Below, one piece after another: positions 34,831 through 40,557 of a stretch of DNA of 40,557 nt. The position numbers and the translations under genes were made by a program. Position 1 is the stretch's first letter. Each line of letters opens with the position of its first letter. The notes under the pieces are model-generated. The model did no database searches, was not told the origin of the DNA, and saw nothing but the letters and a program-made list of their open reading frames with translations. Location: positions 1-40,557 of the forward strand of contig VEMY01000048.1 of NCBI GenBank assembly GCA_009711825.1, written 5' to 3'. This DNA is from Bacillota bacterium. GTDB lineage: Bacteria; Bacillota; Proteinivoracia; UBA4975; VEMY01.

Positions 34831-35940
34831 ATGCATGAGCAACCGCTCTTAGGGGTGATGTTACCCCCCGATGTGCTAAAAGAAATGGAGCAGGGTTCGA
34901 TTCGACCACGGATGGGCATGTTGAACGCAGCCGCAGTGGAGGCCGGAGTGTCGGTGGTGTTCTTCAGCATGGAGGGTGTAGACCTCGAAAACCGACAGAT
35001 TAACTGTATCCGGTATAACCAACAGGCAGAGCGCTGGTGTCAAGGGGTTGCGGTTTACCCGAGGGTGTTTTATAAACGCTCTGGCAACGGTCCTTCAAAC
35101 CGTAAATTCGACAAATTTATACGACAGCTCAAAGCTTCCGGCGCACGGTTTTTAAACTATCCATTTCCCTACCCAAAAATGGAGGTCTACAATAAGCTCT
35201 ACAAGAATAAATCTGTCCGGCCATATCTGCCTGAGACTGTTCAGCTGTCCGGGCCTCGGATACTGGAAATGATGCTCAATCGCTACGGCGACGTCTATGT
35301 TAAGGCTAGCCTCGGTAGCCGCGGTAAGCGTGTTGTACGGATAAAGGCAATTGCGCCCCGTTGTTACAGGTTGACGTACTTCGACGATCAGCCGGAGACT
35401 GTGGTCTACAGGAATCTTTCCAAAATGATACAGGATTTGGAGCGGATGGCTTTATATCGAGATGTGCTTGTTCAGCCCGCTATCGATTTGATAAAAGTTA
35501 ATGGGCGTCTGGTGGATTTTCGGGCTGAAGTCCAGCGCACCGGTGACGGTCAAATAGTAGCGTATGCTATCCCGGTCCGGGTCGGTAGTTCCGCTTCCCC
35601 GATAACTACCCATGCTTCTAGTTATCAAATGGAGGAATTCCTAACTAAGTTTCTCAACTACGAAACGTCTGATGTTTCTGCCCTGCGCAATCGTGTGGAA
35701 GAGTTCCTGGTAAAAATCTATAGGGCTATTGAACAAAGCTATGGACAATGTGGTGAGATGGGTATCGACTTTGGCTTGGACACTACCGGCAAATTGTGGT
35801 TTATCGAGACCAATTCAAGATCTGCGAAAGTGTCTCTTTTTCACAGCTATGATGAAGCAACCATAAACCGTCATTTCCAGACACTTGTCCAGTATGCCGT
35901 CTCGATTGCAGGTGATGTCAATGAGCCCAGCGAAGAGTAG
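34831..35940 (+). CDS. YheC/YheD-family ATP-grasp protein, first of a tandem pair
   Basis: This 369-residue protein has an N-terminal PLLGVMLP entry domain and a C-terminal ATP-grasp domain: DVYVKASLGSRGKRVVRI supplies the ATP lysine and glycine-rich loop, VDFRAEVQRTGDGQI the central strand, and GEMGIDFGLD...LWFIETNSRSAK the metal ligands. It would catalyse ATP-dependent ligation, but the substrate is unknown; the family is tied to the spore coat in Bacillus. The ATG at 34831 follows AAGGTGG by 8 bases. Its last 20 bases overlap the next gene, so the pair is coupled. It differs enough from its neighbour to suggest an old duplication. Confidence 0.86.
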   Translation: MHEQPLLGVMLPPDVLKEMEQGSIRPRMGMLNAAAVEAGVSVVFFSMEGVDLENRQINCIRYNQQAERWCQGVAVYPRVFYKRSGNGPSNRKFDKFIRQLKASGARFLNYPFPYPKMEVYNKLYKNKSVRPYLPETVQLSGPRILEMMLNRYGDVYVKASLGSRGKRVVRIKAIAPRCYRLTYFDDQPETVVYRNLSKMIQDLERMALYRDVLVQPAIDLIKVNGRLVDFRAEVQRTGDGQIVAYAIPVRVGSSASPITTHASSYQMEEFLTKFLNYETSDVSALRNRVEEFLVKIYRAIEQSYGQCGEMGIDFGLDTTGKLWFIETNSRSAKVSLFHSYDEATINRHFQTLVQYAVSIAGDVNEPSEE

Positions 35941-37048
35941 CGGCAACGATCCCCGTCCATTAGTGGGAGTGTTTGTGACTAATAGCACCGTCAACAGCTT
36001 GCTGGCCGGTAATGCCCGTCCTAGGTTGGTAACTCTAAATGAGCAAAGTCAGCTGCTTGGGGTAAGTTTGTTTGTGTTTGCAGAAAGAAATATCGACTTG
36101 CAAAAGAGGAAGATCGCGGGTTTAGTGTATAATCCTGATGTGAAAAAGTGGGTTCAGCGGGTATTCCTGTTTCCTGACATTCTTTACACCCGTCGTGGCC
36201 CCGGCAAAAAGGGCAGCAAGGCTGATAAGTTTGTGCAAGCAATCGCCCAGATAGGGATTCCGCAGATAAATTCCTGTTCTGATTTTGACAAATGGGATAC
36301 CTACAGCCGATTTAGACGCTATCCCGAGTTAGTTTCCCACCTTCCTGAAACCTGTTTACTGACTACTGTTGACCAACTGAAAGATATGTTCGCCAGGTAT
36401 CAAAGCTTGTATATCAAAGGAACAATTGGTCGCCATGGACGGAAAGTGATTCGGGTTGACCGGCGACACCGCCAATATATAGCTAGTCACCTGGGTAAGC
36501 GTCTGCGGGTCTGGCGGTTCTCCAGCATCCGGGGATTGTTACACAAAGTGCGGGCTGTGTTGAATAGCAAAAGGCTTCTGGCGCAGCAAGCCGTGGGCTG
36601 TATCCAGCTGGCGGGAGGTAATGTGGACTTTCGCGCGGAAGTCCAAAGAGACGGGAACGGGGAACTGGGCGTAACCTGTATTGCCGGCAGGGTGGCCACA
36701 CCGGGAGCGCCGGTCAGCAGTTCTCGCACCGGTTCAACGGTTTTTACTTTTGCTGACACATTGCGACGCTGCAGCTATTCAGATACCCAGATTCGTTCCT
36801 TAGAGCAAGCGGCCGAAACCTTTTTGTGTAATATCTTTCAGTGTGTGGAGCAGGAATATGGTTCATTTGGTGAATTGGGCATTGATTTTATTATTGACAC
36901 CGATGATAAGTTCTGGTTATTGGAGGTAAATGCCAAGTCCGCCATGGGAGCGGCCGGTCAGGCATGGGATGCAGAGACAATCGCCTTGCTCTACAGGCGG
37001 CCGTTGGAATATGCCCGGTATCTCTTCGAAAGCAACAGCCAGCCTTAA
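35921..37048 (+). CDS. YheC/YheD-family ATP-grasp protein, second of the pair
   Basis: This 375-residue paralogue has the same layout: PRPLVGVFV at the start, the loop LYIKGTIGRHGRKVIRV, VDFRAEVQRDGNGELG, and the end GELGIDFIID...FWLLEVNAKSAMGAAG with intact acidic and asparagine ligands. Both copies look catalytically complete, so they may act in sequence or as a heterodimer. I chose ATG 35921, with AGGTGA 7 bases upstream; earlier ATGs in this frame lie deeper inside the upstream gene. The next gene starts 58 bases later on the same strand. Confidence 0.86.
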   Translation: MSPAKSSGNDPRPLVGVFVTNSTVNSLLAGNARPRLVTLNEQSQLLGVSLFVFAERNIDLQKRKIAGLVYNPDVKKWVQRVFLFPDILYTRRGPGKKGSKADKFVQAIAQIGIPQINSCSDFDKWDTYSRFRRYPELVSHLPETCLLTTVDQLKDMFARYQSLYIKGTIGRHGRKVIRVDRRHRQYIASHLGKRLRVWRFSSIRGLLHKVRAVLNSKRLLAQQAVGCIQLAGGNVDFRAEVQRDGNGELGVTCIAGRVATPGAPVSSSRTGSTVFTFADTLRRCSYSDTQIRSLEQAAETFLCNIFQCVEQEYGSFGELGIDFIIDTDDKFWLLEVNAKSAMGAAGQAWDAETIALLYRRPLEYARYLFESNSQP

Positions 37049-37106
37049 ACGGCTGGCTGCAATAATTAATCGCTATGAGCAGCAAACTAGCTTTGAGGTG
37101 ATTGAG

Positions 37107-37799
37107 ATGCGTGTGTGGGATGTGCATCCGGGCTACCTTTCCCGGTCCAGTCTCTTGGGGCAACATGTTGAAATCCATGCAGTGTACAGTGTTATTACTG
37201 GTAAGAAGCAAGGTTACGCCAGGCATCCAGAAACGATGCGTTGGCGCAATCATCTGGCTGAATTGGTGCGGATTCATGACCTCACTGTTGGCGAGATGCT
37301 GCTGCGGGGATTTGAGCATAACAGTCCACTGCACTTTGAACCGGCGACCGACTCAGTTAGCTTGACCTATGTGGATTCACCTCGGCGCCAGTTTGAGCTA
37401 CTGGTGGAAAAATACACCCAAAAAAACCAACAGGGTAGGATACCTCTGCCGAGAATAAACTCAGAGTTTTGGGCGCATCATCATTACTCGGTGCTGGCGC
37501 GGGGAGTAGAGGGTTACAAACTTGCGGCATCCAAGTTGCGGAGCTTACCCGCCAGGGAGCTGAGTGATTCGTTTGTTACTTACATTACCGAAATCCTGCG
37601 CCAACCAGTCGAGTCCGATGCTCTCAATGAAGTTGCCGAACGCATTTTGCATCTGATTGAGGACCGCGTAGATAGGGCTGAACAATTACGGAAAAAAAGT
37701 AGGGGTGAATTGTGGCGGAGTTGTTTTCACATGGCAGAGAAATATCACCTGCGTACTTTGTTGCAATCCACGATATTTGCCGATACAATTTTACCGTAA
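37107..37799 (+). CDS. Pyrimidine-dimer DNA glycosylase-like protein (endonuclease V family)
   Basis: The first ~75 residues of this 230-residue protein (MRVWDVHPGYLSRSSLLGQH, GYARHPETMRWRNH) match the T4 endonuclease V / Pyr_excise family. Glu22 in QHVEIH aligns with catalytic Glu23 of the T4 enzyme. Residue 2 is Arg, not Thr, so methionine removal would not expose the usual nucleophile. The remaining ~150 residues are helical and unfamiliar, making the protein much longer than T4 EndoV (138). The ATG follows GAGGTGATTGAG. Its position after the ATP-grasp genes could link it to UV damage repair in spores, by inference. Confidence 0.7.
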   Translation: MRVWDVHPGYLSRSSLLGQHVEIHAVYSVITGKKQGYARHPETMRWRNHLAELVRIHDLTVGEMLLRGFEHNSPLHFEPATDSVSLTYVDSPRRQFELLVEKYTQKNQQGRIPLPRINSEFWAHHHYSVLARGVEGYKLAASKLRSLPARELSDSFVTYITEILRQPVESDALNEVAERILHLIEDRVDRAEQLRKKSRGELWRSCFHMAEKYHLRTLLQSTIFADTILP

Positions 37800-37901
37800 T
37801 TACAGCGATGGCAGTTATGCGTATTTAATGAAGGCAGGTTACCCAATCACTGTATTATCGGCATCGATAATGGTAAAATGTACCGGTTGGAGGCGGTTGT
37901 A

Positions 37902-38357
37902 ATGAAAATTGTCATTGATGCCGATGCTTGTCCCCGGGCAGTGCTGCAGACTTGTTTTTCGTTGGGGAAAAAGTACGCGCTGCCGGTATGGACTGTAGCC
38001 AGCTTTGAGCATTGCATCGACAGCGAGAACCATTTGATTGTTGGCAACGACCCCCAGGCTTCTGACATCAAGCTGATGAATATTACCGAGGCCGGGGATA
38101 TAGCTGTTACACAGGACTGGGGTTTGGCTGCCATGCTGCTGGGAAAAAGGGTGCGTTGCCTCAATCCCGCCGGCCGCTTGTATGACAAGGGGAAGATTGA
38201 TTTTATGTTGGAGGAACGGAACTTGAAGTTTCGTCATCGCCGAGGTGGTGGACGGACCCGGGGGCCCAGAAAACGTAGCCGCGAGCAAGATCATAAATTT
38301 GCTGCCATCTTAGAACGAGCGATTCAGGAGCAGCTTGCCATTGATATTGACAGTTGA
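37902..38357 (+). CDS. YaiI/YqxD-family protein (DUF188)
   Basis: This 151-residue cytoplasmic protein has the family hallmarks: IDADACPRAV at residues 5-14, GNDPQASDIKL around 47-57, VTQDWGLAAMLL (~73), LNPAGRLYDKGKID, and the basic tail RHRRGGGRTRGPRKRSREQD. It resembles PIN/NYN-type nuclease folds by its spaced aspartates (D6, D8, D50, D54, D76), but no activity is established. The ATG at 37902 follows GGAGGCGG; an ATG 8 codons upstream lacks a site. It ends the co-directional cluster before a terminator. Confidence 0.9.
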   Translation: MKIVIDADACPRAVLQTCFSLGKKYALPVWTVASFEHCIDSENHLIVGNDPQASDIKLMNITEAGDIAVTQDWGLAAMLLGKRVRCLNPAGRLYDKGKIDFMLEERNLKFRHRRGGGRTRGPRKRSREQDHKFAAILERAIQEQLAIDIDS

Positions 38358-38418
38358 ATCAAGGTGTTGCAGAAAACCCAACTATGTTGATAAGGCTGTC
38401 GGTTAGCGCCGATAAACT

Positions 38419-38447
38419 CACAAGCCCGGCTACACCGGGCTTGTGTT
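38419..38447 (+). terminator. Intrinsic terminator
   Basis: Perfect 11-bp stem CACAAGCCCGG/CCGGGCTTGTG with a 5-base loop, then TTAATAAAT. It follows the YqxD gene by 61 bases. Confidence 0.75.
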
Positions 38448-38530
38448 AATAAATATTTCATATTTTTTTGCTAAAATAGATTTAAGTTCATTAACATGTC
38501 GAGATTGGGTGAAACTAATAGCGAAATCCC

Positions 38531-38559
38531 TTGTTAGAAAGAGTGGCGTAGTATAAGAT
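38531..38559 (+). promoter_or_regulatory. Promoter candidate of the SurA-N-like lipoprotein gene
   Basis: TTGTTA (38531-38536) and TAAGAT (38554-38559) with a 17-base spacer, about 35 bases upstream of the start. It rests on consensus only. Confidence 0.45.
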
Positions 38560-38596
38560 TATTATATTAAGATATTGGTATGGAGGTGAAGCCGCT

Positions 38597-39244
38597 ATGT
38601 ATAGAAAGCTTGGCCTGATCGGTTTAGCGATATTGATCTTTGCCGTCGCATGCAGCTCTTCAGAGCCTGCCGGGCCGGTGGCCATAGTCAACGGTTCAGA
38701 AATCTCTAGGTCCGCTTTTGAGACAGAGCTGGAATATGAGTTGGAGTTTTATGAAATGCTGGGAATTGAATTGAATGATGAGGATATTGCCGAAATTCGT
38801 GAGGGCGTGCTGGAGCGCTTGATTAACATTGAGCTGCTCCTTGGAGCAGCGGCGGCTGCGGGTATAACTACGGAAAGCGTGGACGTAGACGCAGAGCTGG
38901 ATTTAATTCGCGATATGTTCGACACTGAAGACGAGTTCCTTGGGGCATTGGAATCCGAAGGATACACCCTTGATACTTACAAGCAGATAATGCAGGAGCA
39001 TTTAATGGTGCAAGCGCTCCTTGATAAAGAACTTGATTTCGGTAATATAGAACTTACCCCAGAGGAATTGCAGGAGTTAGAGGAATTTTACGATGATGAA
39101 TTTGCTGACCTTGAAGATGCGCCGGAGAGGGAAGAAGTATTAGAATATTATTCGTCCCTGTGGATTGAAGAAAAGGCCGACATGATAGTTTGGGAATATA
39201 TCGAGGAGCTGCGGGCAGAAAGCGAAATTGAATACCTGGACTAA
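38597..39244 (+). CDS. SurA-N/foldase-like acidic lipoprotein lacking the PPIase domain
   Basis: This 215-residue protein has a lipoprotein signal with lipobox FAVAC (cysteine 19). The mature part starts VAIVNGSEISRSAFETELEY, the typical opening of SurA/PrsA N-terminal chaperone domains, followed by helices ERLINIELLLGAAAAAGITT and EDEFLGALESEGYTLDTYKQ. The parvulin PPIase domain that normally follows is absent; the remaining ~75 residues are very acidic helices. It could be a secretion chaperone outside the membrane. The ATG follows GGAGGTGAAG. A terminator comes 10 bases after the stop. Confidence 0.78.
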   Translation: MYRKLGLIGLAILIFAVACSSSEPAGPVAIVNGSEISRSAFETELEYELEFYEMLGIELNDEDIAEIREGVLERLINIELLLGAAAAAGITTESVDVDAELDLIRDMFDTEDEFLGALESEGYTLDTYKQIMQEHLMVQALLDKELDFGNIELTPEELQELEEFYDDEFADLEDAPEREEVLEYYSSLWIEEKADMIVWEYIEELRAESEIEYLD

Positions 39245-39253
39245 AGTGTCCGT

Positions 39254-39286
39254 AAAAAGCCGTCAGAAAACCGACGGCCTTTTTTG
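39254..39286 (+). terminator. Intrinsic terminator
   Basis: Stem AAAGCCGTC/GACGGCCTTT (one bulged C) with an 8-base loop and T6. It ends the SurA-N-like gene. Confidence 0.9.
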
Positions 39287-39386
39287 TGTATTCGTAAATA
39301 AATATTTATTTTTTAGATTTTTCTAAGGGAAATAGCTACTATTTGGACGAATATAGTTGTAAAAACAAGCACAAGGGGGATTTGGC

Positions 39387-40394
39387 GTGGTTAAGGGCAG
39401 CCAGCATCAGACCCTGTTAGACTGTTCGCTAGAATTTAACTGGCGGGGAACTTGTGGCGAGGAGTTAACCGCTGTAGAAGCAGCAGCCCGCCTTAGCGAT
39501 GAGAAGCTTGAGTTGATGCCGCGGTTTGGCGATGCTCTATCCTTTCCGCTTCGGCAAATATCTGACGTTTCTGAGGGAGAGCACCGGGTGGTTTTGTCTA
39601 TCGAAGGTGGAGAAAGTGTGGAGTTATATCACCTGGGTTACAAATACTCAGATTTTCACCGCATTCTCAACAGGCAGCGAAATGAGCTAATGCTTGCCGA
39701 TTTATTGATGTATGAATCTGTCCGCCGGGCTGGGATTGGCGCCGATTGTACGTACATAACTTCCGCCGGAAAATCCGAGCTTGGGAATTGCGAGTTGCGC
39801 CTCTGTGATACCGCATTGTTGGTTTTGCCGGACTCGGGTGAACCACGCCGGTTCCCTTATAGCTTTATTGAGCGCGTTGAGGAGCATGACTATAAGGTTT
39901 CCCTTTTTATTGAAACAGGTGAGGTTCTGAAGCTTTCACGTCTGGGCCGTGATTATGATTCATTTATTCAACTTCTGTCTCAGTTGCTCAATGAGTTGTC
40001 GTTAAAGGCCCAGGAGTTGTTGCGGGAGCTTGCGCCAAATGCCTCACCGGCGGTAATCCGCGGTGCGGCCCGGCTAATGCGGGAGGGACGGGTTGCCCGG
40101 CGTTGCGATTTGGATGAAGTTTCGCCCGACCTCTGGGGCAACCTTGAGCGGCGTTTGGATTTAGTCGGCATCCGGGATGAATACAGTTTTCTGCTCCAGT
40201 ATGCCAATCGGCAGCAGGTCGGTATTGGTTTCAAACGTCAGCTCCAGGCGGAAGGGGAATATGTTTGGTTTTTGCTGCCGTTGGTTGACAGCAATGCATT
40301 GGCAATGGAAGCTTCTTCCGGCCCCGACAGCGGCCGGGCCACATATTTTTTTAGGATTGCCTCTCGCCCCCGGTCTGGCATTGTACAGTGGTAG
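39387..40394 (+). CDS. Protein with two tandem PH-like modules, possibly 3'-truncated
   Basis: This 335-residue protein has no signal peptide or membrane helix. Residues ~35-103 and ~134-203 are two copies of one module: LSDEKLELMPRFGDALSFPL...VVLSIEGGESVELYHLG...F..IL against LCDTALLVLPDSGEPRRFPY...VSLFIETGEVLKLSRLG...FIQLL. Strand pattern and closing helix suggest a PH-like fold. A helical linker follows (~205-245), then a beta segment ending abruptly at GIVQW. The GTG start follows AAGGGGG. The function is unknown. The abrupt end 15 bases before the terminator of the gene coming from the right may mean the 3' part was lost. Confidence 0.72.
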   Translation: MVKGSQHQTLLDCSLEFNWRGTCGEELTAVEAAARLSDEKLELMPRFGDALSFPLRQISDVSEGEHRVVLSIEGGESVELYHLGYKYSDFHRILNRQRNELMLADLLMYESVRRAGIGADCTYITSAGKSELGNCELRLCDTALLVLPDSGEPRRFPYSFIERVEEHDYKVSLFIETGEVLKLSRLGRDYDSFIQLLSQLLNELSLKAQELLRELAPNASPAVIRGAARLMREGRVARRCDLDEVSPDLWGNLERRLDLVGIRDEYSFLLQYANRQQVGIGFKRQLQAEGEYVWFLLPLVDSNALAMEASSGPDSGRATYFFRIASRPRSGIVQW

Positions 40395-40409
40395 ACACAG
40401 CAAAGGCCT

Positions 40410-40448
40410 AAAAAAGCCCATGACACAGGGGCTAACCCGTCATGAGCC
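40410..40448 (-). terminator. Minus-strand intrinsic terminator at the right edge
   Basis: On the minus strand GCTCATGAC pairs with GTCATGGGC (with inner GGG/CCC) and is followed by T6 (40415-40410). It belongs to a gene entering from the right. Confidence 0.75.
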
Positions 40449-40464
40449 TAAAAACGTGTTGTGA

Positions 40465-40557
40465 CTACAATATGTACTGTTTTGGACTAGGAAACTCGAC
40501 AAATCTGGGTGGGGTATTTACCTTCAATTTGTCCATTAAGCTATGTAGCTCAGGGCG
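40465..40557 (-). CDS. Partial gene, C-terminal 30 residues (possible transposase)
   Basis: The minus strand is open from the window edge for 30 codons to TAG 40465-40467 and reads RPELHSLMDKLKVNTPPRFV and on to EFPSPKQYIL. A terminator follows 17 bases later, which supports a real gene end. I do not recognise the tail. A transposase is suggested only by the position at an apparent contig edge and the closeness to a possibly truncated neighbour. Confidence 0.45.
   Translation of the reverse strand, partial: RPELHSLMDKLKVNTPPRFVEFPSPKQYIL

Overview
The window reads as a piece of chromosome from an anaerobic, endospore-forming Bacillota (Clostridia-like) bacterium. Evidence: strong AGGAGG-type ribosome sites, frequent TTG and GTG starts, compact U-tract terminators, an oxygen-sensitive glycyl-radical enzyme with its radical-SAM activase, a hybrid-cluster protein, three YheC/YheD-type ATP-grasp proteins typical of spore formers, and a camelysin/TasA-like protein. 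The exact lineage cannot be fixed from the sequence. No rRNA, tRNA or CRISPR array was seen.

Layout. 1-125: 3' end of a group II intron. 188-2658: lipoate-protein ligase and, convergent, cardiolipin synthase. 2740-4003: a broken regulator/acetyltransferase operon. 4181-7705: two small membrane proteins, an MFS transporter with an operator-like promoter, and a polysaccharide deacetylase interrupted by an amber codon. 7821-11064: activase and trans-4-hydroxy-L-proline dehydratase, translationally coupled. 11103-17431: leucyl aminopeptidase, AbrB-type membrane protein, DUF421 protein, a 12-TM LuxR regulator and a CapA-like lipoprotein. 17466-19902: a frameshifted lipoprotein and GlnRS. 19930-25970: a YheC/YheD protein, a YhaO/YhaN-like (SbcDC-related) nuclease/ATPase pair, and Hcp. 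26162-27531: a possible 45-aa peptide, a TasA-like protein with a structured leader, and a coupled pair of small metal-handling-type proteins. 27532-27946: a gene-free stretch rich in inverted repeats. 27947-33488: intramembrane protease, a doubly broken lipoprotein, DUF4870 protein, ArgRS, putative manganese exporter. 33611-38357: a co-directional cluster with two unknown proteins, two overlapping YheC/YheD ATP-grasp genes, an endonuclease-V-like protein and a YqxD protein. 38597-40394: an acidic SurA-N-like lipoprotein and a protein with two tandem copies of a PH-like module. 40410-40557: terminator and 3' end of a gene entering from the right on the minus strand.

How it works together. Amino-acid and peptide use is represented by the hydroxyproline dehydratase (product feeds proline formation) and the aminopeptidase; redox or nitrosative stress by Hcp; DNA maintenance by the YhaO/YhaN-like pair and the endonuclease-V-like protein; spore biology probably by the ATP-grasp genes. 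A striking pattern is that five accessory genes (GNAT, DUF2087 regulator, deacetylase, two lipoproteins) carry frameshifts or in-frame amber codons while all housekeeping genes are intact. This is either real gene decay or, for the indels, sequence error. The best candidate for an undescribed system is the 33.6-38.4 kb cluster around the tandem ATP-grasp genes.
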